From an uncultured Christensenella sp. (lineage in GTDB: Bacteria > Bacillota > Clostridia > Christensenellales > Borkfalkiaceae): 8,719 nt of DNA. The notes under the pieces are model-generated. The model was not told where the DNA came from and ran no database searches. It was given only the letters and a program-made list of their open reading frames with translations. Every line of letters begins with the position of its first letter. Position 1 is the first letter of the stretch. The stretch is from assembly GCA_910578655.1 (NCBI GenBank), contig CAJTQE010000048.1:1-8719 (forward strand), given 5' to 3'. Positions 1 through 6,079 of this stretch are shown here, piece by piece. The translations under genes were made by a program, and so were the position numbers.

Positions 1-1320
1 CGAATACCGTCCGCTCATAGCGTCTGGCATAACGGTCTGCGGCAACGCCGCCATTCCCAAAAACGAATTAAACAAAAAGCCCCAGATAACCGCGAACAAT
101 CCGCCGGAAACGAAAACGCCGGCAAGTCTTTTCATTGCCGTTTCGCGCTTTGACTTGAAATACACGAAACCGCCGACAGCTATCATTAACAGTCCGTAAA
201 TTACGTCGCCCATTATAAAGCCCAAAAACAGACTGTAAAAGAACGCCATAACCGTGTTGGGGTCAAACTCGCGGTAGTTGACGGGCGAATACATATCCGT
301 AACCGCTTCGAAGTTTTTGATTACTTTATTGTTTTTAAGAAGCGTGGGCGGCTCCTCGTCCTCAGACGGCTGAGAAAACCCGTACCAAACGCAATCGGTT
401 GCGCTTTCAAGCGCGTCTTTAACCTGTTCCTGCGCCTCTGTGGGAACGTATGCCTCGAAAAGAAAGGTCGTCTGCGTTGCGCGCATATTCTGACACTGTT
501 CGGCTTTTTCAAGTTCAAACCCGACCAAATCACAATAAATTTTCAGTTCGCGTATGCGGGTATCAAGCGACAGCAGTTCCCTGTTTACCTTGTTTTTTTG
601 AGTTAACAGTTCAAGCTTTTCGTCTTTTAGCGACTTGAAAAGCTGTTCGCCGGTACACTCCTCTTCAAAGGGGCAGGCTGAAAAGTTCACCTCGGACAAA
701 ACGTCGGAAACCTCGCTTTCCGCCGCCTTATGAGCGGCTATCATAATAAGTGAATTTTCCGCGTCGGCCGCCGCAAATTTATAACTTAAAAGGCTGATAC
801 CCTCAGCGTGTTTTATAAAGTTATCTTTTTGCTGTGTCGGTATAGTACCAAGTCTGAACTGCGTGTGGGCAGTGCCTGCAAGTTGCAACGCTTGACCGTA
901 CTGTGAATAAATGCTTGCCGAAGATAACAGCCGTTCGACTTTTGAAATCTTTGCTTTCAGCTCCATCTCCTCGTCTATAAGCGCATTTATTTGCGCGATA
1001 AGCTGTTCGTTTTGCGCAACACTATCACGCGCGGACATAAATTCGGAATAAGTTATTTCAACTTCGTCAAGATTATCCGACCTGGTTTTACTCTCTTTAT
1101 AATAGTTTGCAACGCGCGATGAAAGCGCTTCAAGCGCACTTTCCGCCACAGACAAGCGTTCGCGCAAAGCTTCGGTTTCGGCTTCGAGCGGAACCGTATT
1201 TTCTATTTCGCCGTGACACTTAATTTCAATCGCCTGAGTCTTTTGCAGGGCGTTCAGAATTTTATCCCTGTCGTACGCAAGCGCAACGGCGTTCAGCTTG
1301 CTCATTTCAACGACTGCCAC
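1..1320 (-). CDS. ntpI: V-type ATP synthase subunit I (partial, C-terminus outside window)
   Basis: Membrane stator subunit (subunit a homologue) of the V/A-type rotary ATPase, which carries the ion half-channels and links the membrane ring to the peripheral stalks. I translated 440 in-frame codons down to base 1; the family is usually about 650 residues, so the rest of the membrane domain is missing here. Roughly residues 1-350 are a charged, helical cytoplasmic arm with coiled-coil-like stretches. The family signature begins near residue 345 (PVNYREFDPNT), followed by a membrane segment with GFIMGDVIYG at about 357-388 and another at about 399-425. The start is GTG at 1320 rather than ATG at 1305: GGAGGG lies 6 nt upstream, and the resulting N-terminus MAVVEMSKL matches the usual family start. 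It overlaps the end of the preceding stalk gene by 14 bp, suggesting translational coupling. The family assignment is firm; whether it moves H+ or Na+ cannot be told. Confidence 0.93.
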   Translation of the reverse strand, partial: MAVVEMSKLNAVALAYDRDKILNALQKTQAIEIKCHGEIENTVPLEAETEALRERLSVAESALEALSSRVANYYKESKTRSDNLDEVEITYSEFMSARDSVAQNEQLIAQINALIDEEMELKAKISKVERLLSSASIYSQYGQALQLAGTAHTQFRLGTIPTQQKDNFIKHAEGISLLSYKFAAADAENSLIMIAAHKAAESEVSDVLSEVNFSACPFEEECTGEQLFKSLKDEKLELLTQKNKVNRELLSLDTRIRELKIYCDLVGFELEKAEQCQNMRATQTTFLFEAYVPTEAQEQVKDALESATDCVWYGFSQPSEDEEPPTLLKNNKVIKNFEAVTDMYSPVNYREFDPNTVMAFFYSLFLGFIMGDVIYGLLMIAVGGFVYFKSKRETAMKRLAGVFVSGGLFAVIWGFLFNSFLGMAALPQTVMPDAMSGRYS

Positions 1321-1624
1321 GCGTAACCCTCCGCACTATATCGTTGACGATATTGTCGGTTGCTTTAAGACGGTCTGCGCAATACTTTGCAGCCTTCGCC
1401 CTGTTGACCGTAATTTCGTCGGCATAACGCTTTTGCGCTTCCTCGGCGGCATTATTCAAAACTTTTTCACGCAGAGCTTTACAATCCGCTTCGGAAAGTT
1501 TTTCTATGTCAGCCGCGCGGGCTTCCGCGGCGGAAGCGATTTCCCCCGCCTTTTCAAGCGCGTTAGCTTTTATTTCAGCCGCTTTACGTTCGGCTTGATT
1601 TATTAGTTCTATTATTTCCTGCAT
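1307..1624 (-). CDS. ntpF: V-type ATP synthase peripheral-stalk subunit (G/H type)
   Basis: A 105-residue, almost wholly helical, charged protein rich in Ala, Glu, Lys and Arg (MQEIIELINQAERKAAEIKA at the start). This is the pattern of the V/A-ATPase peripheral-stalk G/H subunit, which pairs with subunit E in a long coiled coil holding the catalytic head against subunit I. Its position directly before ntpI matches the ntpF-ntpI order of the Enterococcus operon. There are no membrane segments. It is the first gene of the operon, with a sigma-A-like promoter immediately upstream (1632-1660). No Shine-Dalgarno sequence precedes ATG 1624, so the mRNA is predicted to be leaderless. The coiled-coil composition alone is weak evidence, and identification rests mainly on length and gene order. 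The gene symbol follows that order and is less certain than the family. Confidence 0.82.
   Translation of the reverse strand: MQEIIELINQAERKAAEIKANALEKAGEIASAAEARAADIEKLSEADCKALREKVLNNAAEEAQKRYADEITVNRAKAAKYCADRLKATDNIVNDIVRRVTRGSR
1327..1332 (-). promoter_or_regulatory. Shine-Dalgarno site deciding the GTG start of ntpI
   Basis: GGAGGG on the minus strand is followed by six bases (TTACGC) and then GTG. The in-frame ATG 15 nt further on has no comparable site. The site lies inside the 3' end of the upstream stalk-subunit gene. Confidence 0.8.
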
Positions 1625-1631
1625 AGCGTTT

Positions 1632-1660
1632 ATTTTACCATATATTTACTCAATTTGCAA
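1632..1660 (-). promoter_or_regulatory. Promoter of the V-ATPase operon
   Basis: On the minus strand, TTGCAA (1660-1655), a 17-nt spacer and TAAAAT (1637-1632) form a good sigma-A-type promoter. Only 7 nt separate the -10 box from ATG 1624, so transcription should start at or within about 2 nt of the start codon. No ribosome-binding site lies between. Confidence 0.65.
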
Positions 1661-1777
1661 TAGATAATTTAAAAGTTTCGTTAAAGTTTCACAATAAAAA
1701 ACAAGTTTTACCTTTTTCGACAATTTGTCCGGGCATTTTTACGCGCCTTCGCCGATAAAGTATACCGGGTAAAAGCA

Positions 1778-1806
1778 TTGACATAAAAGCGGTAATATCC
1801 TATAAT
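1778..1806 (+). promoter_or_regulatory. Perfect-consensus promoter of the DUF3737 gene
   Basis: TTGACA (1778-1783), exactly 17 nt, then TATAAT (1801-1806): a full match to the housekeeping sigma consensus. The ATG at 1813 begins 7 nt after the -10 box, where transcription itself should begin, so a leaderless transcript is predicted. Confidence 0.85.
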
Positions 1807-1812
1807 ATCAGT

Positions 1813-2667
1813 ATGAATAAGATTACCGATAAAACTTTCGACGAAGAACGCGCGCTTTATAATATTACGGACACGGAAGTTGCAAATTGCACTTTTGCAG
1901 GCCCTGCCGACGGTGAATCGGCGTTAAAGGAATGCAGAAACATAGTAGTAAAAAACTGCAACTTTTCACTGCGATATCCCTTTTGGCACGACGTAAACTA
2001 CACCATTGAAAATTGCGTTATGGACGAGCTTACGCGCGCCGCGCTCTGGTACTCGGATAACGGCGTTATCAGGGACAGCACTCTCGGCGGAATTAAGGCT
2101 TTGAGAGAGTGCGGCAACACGTTGCTGACGGATTGCTCCGTCAACTCACCCGAATTCGGCTGGCGCTGCCGCGGACTTGAAATGATTGACTGCGACGTGG
2201 AATCGCAGTATTTCCTTTTCGAGTGCCGCGACATTAAACTTAAAAACGTAACAATGAAAGGCAAGTACTCTTTTCAGTACGTAGAAAACGCCGTCATAGA
2301 AGATTGCAATTTCGACACGAAGGACGCGTTCTGGCACTGCAGGAATATGACCGTTAAAAACTCGGTGCTGAAAGGCGAATATCTCGGTTGGTATTCGGAA
2401 GGGCTTACTCTTATCAACTGCCTCATTATAGGCACGCAACCACTCTGCTACTGCAAAAATTTAAAACTTGTCGACTGCACTACCGAAAAATGCGATTTGG
2501 CGTTTGAATATTCCGACGTAGACGCAACTATCACGGGACACGTCGATTCAATTAAAAACCCCAAAAGCGGTACGATAACCGTCGACAGCGTCGGAGAAGT
2601 AATTTCCGGCGATAACGTCGTTGCCTGCAACGGTAAAGTAATAACACGGGTAAGGAAATGTGGATAA
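1813..2667 (+). CDS. DUF3737 family protein, right-handed beta-helix
   Basis: A 284-residue protein recognised as DUF3737 from its strongly conserved face: TFDEERALY near residue 8, FAGPADGESALKE near 28, YPFWHDV, AALWYSDN, GIKALREC, PEFGW, YSFQYVENA, NFDTKDAFWHCRN and KGEYLGWYSE. A recurring N/D-C-x-F/V unit (NCTF, NCNF, NCVM, DCSV, DCDV, DCNF, NCLI, DCTT) appears about every 18-20 residues, which suggests rungs of a pectin-lyase-like solenoid. There is no signal peptide or membrane segment, so it is probably cytoplasmic. The biochemical function of the family is not known to me. It has its own perfect-consensus promoter and no Shine-Dalgarno site. ATG 1813 is kept because the conserved family N-terminus starts there. 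The stop codon lies inside a DnaA box (2659-2667). Its neighbours suggest no shared pathway. Confidence 0.92.
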   Translation: MNKITDKTFDEERALYNITDTEVANCTFAGPADGESALKECRNIVVKNCNFSLRYPFWHDVNYTIENCVMDELTRAALWYSDNGVIRDSTLGGIKALRECGNTLLTDCSVNSPEFGWRCRGLEMIDCDVESQYFLFECRDIKLKNVTMKGKYSFQYVENAVIEDCNFDTKDAFWHCRNMTVKNSVLKGEYLGWYSEGLTLINCLIIGTQPLCYCKNLKLVDCTTEKCDLAFEYSDVDATITGHVDSIKNPKSGTITVDSVGEVISGDNVVACNGKVITRVRKCG

Positions 2668-2675
2668 CTTTTTGC
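2657..2675 (+). repeat. 19-nt direct repeat, copy 1
   Basis: AATGTGGATAACTTTTTGC occurs here and again at 2793-2811, 136 bp apart and identical. Each copy contains a perfect DnaA box followed by a T-rich tail. Copy 1 overlaps the last codons of the DUF3737 gene. Confidence 0.85.
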
Positions 2676-2792
2676 ATAAAAAACAGATGTTTGTCGAATT
2701 TTGGCGCGTGAAACGATGTTTAACGCACATTGTGGATAAATTGTGGATAAAATTTGTTAATTATCTCATATTGCTTTTTGTCCACAGTGGAT

Positions 2793-2811
2793 AATGTGGA
2801 TAACTTTTTGC
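2793..2811 (+). repeat. 19-nt direct repeat, copy 2
   Basis: Identical to 2657-2675. In this copy the T-run leads straight into a further DnaA-like box (TGCGGATAA at 2809-2817). Confidence 0.85.
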
Positions 2812-2821
2812 GGATAAATAC

Positions 2822-2849
2822 AGCACGGACGGCGTACGCCGTCCGTGCT
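2822..2849. terminator. 28-nt perfect palindrome, possible bidirectional terminator
   Basis: AGCACGGACGGCGT is followed immediately by its exact reverse complement. As RNA it gives a 12-bp GC-rich stem with a GUAC loop. It sits between the convergent DUF3737 and dnaJ genes, about 155 nt past the first stop and about 145 nt past the second, where a shared terminator would be expected. The T-tract is weak on both sides (TTTAATATT on plus, none on minus), so a protein-binding or origin-associated palindrome is a real alternative. Confidence 0.5.
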
Positions 2850-2994
2850 TTAATATTCAATAAATTGTTTCGCAGACTATCCGTATATGCGGGAAAGGCA
2901 AGATACGCGCGGCTTTTCAAAGGAGTTTACAAGGAAGTAAACGACCGTACAAACCGTAAGCGCAGCGCGGTATTCCGATGCGGATAAGAAATTT

Positions 2995-4149
2995 TTATTG
3001 CTTGTCTAATTTTTTGCCGTACACTGCCGACATATTGTTTGCGTATTTTTGCATATTGTCGCAGGATTTTATTGAAACCGAATTTTCGTAATCGGAAAGT
3101 TTTTTCATTTGGTCGCGCGACAGTCTTTGGGGAATGTCGATTTCGACGGTGACGTACAGGTTGCCTGTTCCGTTAACAGTCCTTACGCCCTTTCCGCGCA
3201 CGCAGAACCGTGTGCCGGAGGACGTTCCCTCGGGCACGTTCAGCTCGATGATGCTGTCTGCGGACGGAACGGTTATTTTTCCGCCGAGAACGGCTGTTCT
3301 GTAAGAGATAGGAACGGTAACGTACAAATCTTTATCTTCGCGGCGCAAAAGTTTGTGCGGCTCGATTTTAAAGAAGATATACAGGTCGCCGGCCTCGCCG
3401 CCGTTGCTTGCCGCCTGACCGTAACCGCGTTTTCTTAAACTGCTGTCCTTGTCGACGCCGGCAGGTATATTGACCGAAAATCTGGTTTCCTTCCTTAAAA
3501 AGCCTTTACCCTTACAATCGGGACATTTATCCGTGACCGTTCTTCCGCTTCCGCCGCAGTCCGGACAAACGCCGACCTGAATGGTTCTTCCGAAAATAGT
3601 ATCCTGAGTATATTTAATTCTTCCGCTTCCGCCGCAACAGGTACAAACCTTAAACGACGTTCCGTGCTTTGCGCCCGTACCCTTGCAGGCAATGCAAGGC
3701 TCGTTTCGGGTATAGTTGACCGTTTTCGTACAGCCGTTAATAGCATCGAGGAAGGAGAGATAAACCGTGTGCTGAATGTCCGCACCGCGATTTTTCTTTT
3801 CGGCAGTCATTCCGCCGCCGAAATTCCCGAACGGCGAACCGCCGCCGAACATTGAGTTAATTATATCCTCAAAGCCGCCCATTCCGCCGCCGAAACCGCC
3901 GAAAGGACCTCTTCCGCCGCCTCCGCCCATTCCGGGATGAGCCTGCTCGAAGTCGTACTGCTTGCGTTTGGCGTCGTCCGACAAAACGGCGTTAGCTTCA
4001 TTTATATCTTTAAATTTCTCCGCGGCAGCTTTATCACCCGGATGAAAATCGGGGTGATACTGCTTTGCAAGCTTTCTGTACGCCGCTTTAATTTCATCGG
4101 ATGAAGCCGTTTTCGACACACCGAGAATATCGTAATAATTTTTAGCCAT
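2995..4149 (-). CDS. dnaJ: Chaperone protein DnaJ (Hsp40)
   Basis: Co-chaperone that delivers unfolded clients to DnaK and stimulates its ATP hydrolysis. All class I DnaJ parts are present in 384 residues, a normal length: a J domain at about 4-67 with the HPD motif at 32-34, a Gly/Phe-rich linker at about 73-114, and a zinc-binding domain with four CxxCxGxG repeats at C152, C169, C195 and C209 (CIACKGTG, CTCCGGSG, CPDCGGSG, CPDCKGKG). The C-terminal substrate-binding domains follow, containing GYGQAASNGGEAGDLY and the PEGTSSGTRF turn. The last gene of grpE-dnaK-dnaJ, 82 nt after dnaK. A 12-bp hairpin lies in that spacer, and only a weak ribosome site (TAGGG) precedes ATG 4149, which may lower DnaJ output relative to DnaK. 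The tail after about residue 350 is more divergent than the rest. Identification is certain. Confidence 0.98.
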   Translation of the reverse strand: MAKNYYDILGVSKTASSDEIKAAYRKLAKQYHPDFHPGDKAAAEKFKDINEANAVLSDDAKRKQYDFEQAHPGMGGGGGRGPFGGFGGGMGGFEDIINSMFGGGSPFGNFGGGMTAEKKNRGADIQHTVYLSFLDAINGCTKTVNYTRNEPCIACKGTGAKHGTSFKVCTCCGGSGRIKYTQDTIFGRTIQVGVCPDCGGSGRTVTDKCPDCKGKGFLRKETRFSVNIPAGVDKDSSLRKRGYGQAASNGGEAGDLYIFFKIEPHKLLRREDKDLYVTVPISYRTAVLGGKITVPSADSIIELNVPEGTSSGTRFCVRGKGVRTVNGTGNLYVTVEIDIPQRLSRDQMKKLSDYENSVSIKSCDNMQKYANNMSAVYGKKLDKQ

Positions 4150-4170
4150 CGGTTACCCTATACATATTTT

Positions 4171-4198
4171 TGCCTTGAAAAGATTTCTTTTCAAGGCA
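4171..4198 (-). other. Stem-loop between dnaK and dnaJ
   Basis: TGCCTTGAAAAG and CTTTTCAAGGCA form a perfect 12-bp stem around a 4-nt loop. On the transcribed minus strand it is followed by AAAAATATG, not a U-tract, so it is not a standard terminator. It could be an RNA-processing or stability element that sets the dnaK to dnaJ ratio; that role is inferred. Confidence 0.65.
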
Positions 4199-4231
4199 TA
4201 ATATTTCAACAATTATATTTTCGTGAACTTA

Positions 4232-6022
4232 TTAGTGCTGTCTGAATTCGGTATCGTCGCCGTCGGTTGACGCTCCGCCCTGCGCACCGCCTGCCTGCTG
4301 ATACATTTTGGCAATGACGGGCTGAATTTCGTTTTGAAGGGCGTCTGTTGCAGCCTTAATTCTGTCGTTGTCGCCCGATTCAAGTTCGGTTTTTGCCTTA
4401 GCGACGGCTTCTTCAACGGTCTTTTTGTCCTCGTCGGAAAGCTTGTCGCCGGCTTCTTTTACAGTCTTTTCAAGGCTGTCGATGACGCTTTCAAGGTTAT
4501 TCTTGTTGTCAACGGCCTCTTTACGTTTCTTATCCTCGTCCGCGTATCTTTCGGCGTCCTTAACCGCCTTGTTGATATCTTCTTCCGAAAGGTTTGTAGA
4601 TGCGGTAATGGTGATATTCGTACTCTTACCCGTTCCCAAATCTTTTGCCGTTACGTTTACAATGCCGTTTGCGTCAACGTCGAAAGTAACCTCTATCTGA
4701 GGAACTCCGCGCGGTGCGGGAGGAATGTCGGTAAGCATAAACTTGCCAAGCGATTTATTGTCGCGCGCAAACTTTCTTTCACCCTGTAATACGTTGATTT
4801 CAACGCCGGGCTGATTATCCGCCGCAGTAGAGAATACCTGACTCTTCTTTACGGGGATGGTGGTATTTCTTTCGATGAGGGGCGTAGATACTCCGCCGAG
4901 AGTTTCGATGCCGAGAGTCAAGGGCATAACGTCAAGCAAAAGCACGTCTTTGACTTCGCCCGAAAGCACGCCGCCCTGAATCGCCGCGCCTATCGCAACG
5001 CATTCGTCGGGGTTGATGCCCTTGAACGGTTCCTTGCCCGTAACGCTCTTTACTTTGTCGAATACGGCGGGAATACGCGTCGAGCCGCCGACCATTATTA
5101 CTTTGTTGATTTCGTTATAGTTAAGACCCGCATCCTGCATTGCCTTGCGCATAGGCTCTACCGTTCTTTCAACGAGGTCGGCCGTAAGCGAGTCGAACTT
5201 CTGTTTTGAAAGGTCGATATCGAGGTGCTGGGGCGCGCCGTCCACAACAGTTATGAAAGGCAAATTGACGTTGGTCGAATTCATTCCCGAAAGCTCTATT
5301 TTGGCTTTTTCGGCAGCCTCTTTAAGTCTTTGCATTGCCATTTTATCTTTGGAAAGGTCTACGCCGGTATCCTTTTTGAACGTATCCACGAGGAAGTCGA
5401 TTATTTTATTATCGAAGTCATCGCCGCCGAGATGGGTATCGCCGTTGGTTGCCAAAACTTCGAAAACGCCGTCGCCGATTTCCAAAATCGAAACGTCGAA
5501 CGTGCCGCCGCCGAGGTCGTAAATCATAACCTTCTGGCTGCCTTCCTGTTTGTCAAGACCGTATGCAAGCGCGGCTGCGGTCGGCTCGTTGATAATTCTG
5601 AGAACGTTAAGTCCCGCAATTTTACCCGCGTCCTTAGTTGCCTGACGCTGCGAGTCGTTGAAGTATGCAGGGCAGGTTATAACCGCGTCGGTAACCTTGC
5701 CGCCGAGATAACTCTCCGCGTCCGCTTTTAATTTGGAAAGAATCATAGCGGAAATTTCCTGCGGTGAATAACCGTGATCGATATTTACCTTGTAGCTTTC
5801 ACCCATATGGCGCTTAATCGATATAACGGTTTTATCGGGCTGAGCGACAGCAAGACGCTTTGCCGCCTGTCCCACTATACGGCTGCCGTCGGACTTGAAA
5901 GATACCACGGAAGGCGTAGTTCTGTTACCTTCGCTGTTCGCGATAACGACGGGTTCGCCGCCTTCCATTACCGCAACGCAAGAGTTTGTAGTTCCTAAAT
6001 CAATACCTATTACTTTTCCCAT
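4232..6022 (-). CDS. dnaK: Chaperone protein DnaK (Hsp70)
   Basis: ATP-driven Hsp70 chaperone for protein folding and stress recovery. The 596 residues contain the ATPase domain with IGIDLGTTNSCVAV at residues 5-18, IYDLGGGTFDVSIL near 170, THLGGDDFD, and VGGSTRIPAV near 310. The interdomain linker DVLLLDVMPLTLG is near residue 360, then the peptide-binding beta domain (VLQGERKFARDNKSLG, APRGVPQIEVTFD) and the helical lid. It lacks the segment found near residues 75-100 in Gram-negative DnaK, the Gram-positive type. The tail after GGAQGG ends in DDTEFRQH rather than the usual acidic DxxFEEV-like ending, and is slightly short. ATG 6022 is supported by AGGAGG at 6035-6030. Middle gene of the operon, separated from grpE by a long structured 202-nt spacer. 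No hrcA gene or CIRCE operator (TTAGCACTC-N9-GAGTGCTAA) is visible nearby, so its heat regulation is unclear. Confidence 0.99.
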   Translation of the reverse strand: MGKVIGIDLGTTNSCVAVMEGGEPVVIANSEGNRTTPSVVSFKSDGSRIVGQAAKRLAVAQPDKTVISIKRHMGESYKVNIDHGYSPQEISAMILSKLKADAESYLGGKVTDAVITCPAYFNDSQRQATKDAGKIAGLNVLRIINEPTAAALAYGLDKQEGSQKVMIYDLGGGTFDVSILEIGDGVFEVLATNGDTHLGGDDFDNKIIDFLVDTFKKDTGVDLSKDKMAMQRLKEAAEKAKIELSGMNSTNVNLPFITVVDGAPQHLDIDLSKQKFDSLTADLVERTVEPMRKAMQDAGLNYNEINKVIMVGGSTRIPAVFDKVKSVTGKEPFKGINPDECVAIGAAIQGGVLSGEVKDVLLLDVMPLTLGIETLGGVSTPLIERNTTIPVKKSQVFSTAADNQPGVEINVLQGERKFARDNKSLGKFMLTDIPPAPRGVPQIEVTFDVDANGIVNVTAKDLGTGKSTNITITASTNLSEEDINKAVKDAERYADEDKKRKEAVDNKNNLESVIDSLEKTVKEAGDKLSDEDKKTVEEAVAKAKTELESGDNDRIKAATDALQNEIQPVIAKMYQQAGGAQGGASTDGDDTEFRQH

Positions 6023-6029
6023 AAATATT

Positions 6030-6035
6030 CCTCCT
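6030..6035 (-). promoter_or_regulatory. Strong Shine-Dalgarno site of dnaK, abutting a hairpin
   Basis: AGGAGG on the minus strand, 7 nt before ATG 6022. Its first base follows directly on the last base of the 6036-6074 stem, so folding or breathing of that stem could affect ribosome access. Confidence 0.85.
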
Positions 6036-6074
6036 CACGAAAAATTAATTGCAGTGACAATTAATTTTTTCGTG
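6036..6074 (-). other. Long AU-rich hairpin in the dnaK leader
   Basis: In the mRNA sense, CACGAAAAAATTAATTG and CAATTAATTTTTCGTG pair as a 16-bp stem with one bulged A and a 6-nt loop (TCACTG). The helix is mostly A-U with a G-C clamp at its base and stops exactly at the dnaK ribosome site. It has no U-tract after it. Possible roles are mRNA stabilisation, processing or thermosensing; none is shown by sequence alone. Confidence 0.75.
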
Positions 6075-6079
6075 TTTTT

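Larger units (their letters stand above)
2657..2987. other. DnaA-box cluster, candidate origin-like or DnaA-reservoir region
   Basis: Perfect TTATCCACA boxes lie on the minus strand at 2659-2667, 2731-2739, 2742-2750 and 2795-2803. One-mismatch versions are TTATCCACT at 2786-2794 (minus), TTATCCGCA at 2809-2817 and 2979-2987 (minus), and TTGTCCACA at 2778-2786 (plus, head to head with the box at 2786). The stretch between about 2739 and 2780 is strongly AT-rich and could serve as an unwinding element. A given 9-mer is expected about once per 131 kb counting both strands, so four perfect copies within 145 bp is not chance. Known families: DnaA binds TTATNCACA at oriC, at titration clusters and at some promoters. 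No dnaA, dnaN, rpmH or gidA gene is in the window, and the long dnaK operon on the right would oppose a fork leaving this site, so origin status is unproven. The remainder of the gap, 2850-2978, holds no gene I recognise. Confidence 0.75.

Noticed and set aside
2720..2920. Minus-strand reading of 66 codons in the same gap
   Set aside because: It shares an RTAYAV run with the plus reading only because the palindrome reads the same on both strands. No start signal and no family similarity.
2754..2987. Plus-strand reading of 77 codons across the convergent gap
   Set aside because: It needs a TTG start with no ribosome site, runs through the DnaA boxes and the palindrome, and resembles no family. 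Its Cys-Gly ending is just the DnaA-like box in frame.
2657..2987. Definite call of oriC
   Set aside because: The box cluster is strong, but there is no dnaA/dnaN/rpmH neighbourhood, gene directions do not diverge from the site, and skew cannot be computed from this window alone.
4334..4789. 151-codon plus-strand reading opposite the dnaK 3' end
   Set aside because: Antisense shadow of dnaK with no recognisable domain.
5225..5731. 168-codon plus-strand reading opposite dnaK
   Set aside because: It lies wholly antisense to a certain gene, has no ribosome site, and its composition is that of a shadow frame.
6036..6074. Rho-independent terminator upstream of dnaK
   Set aside because: The stem is AU-rich and is followed by AGGAGG rather than a U-tract, so it does not fit an intrinsic terminator on the transcribed strand.
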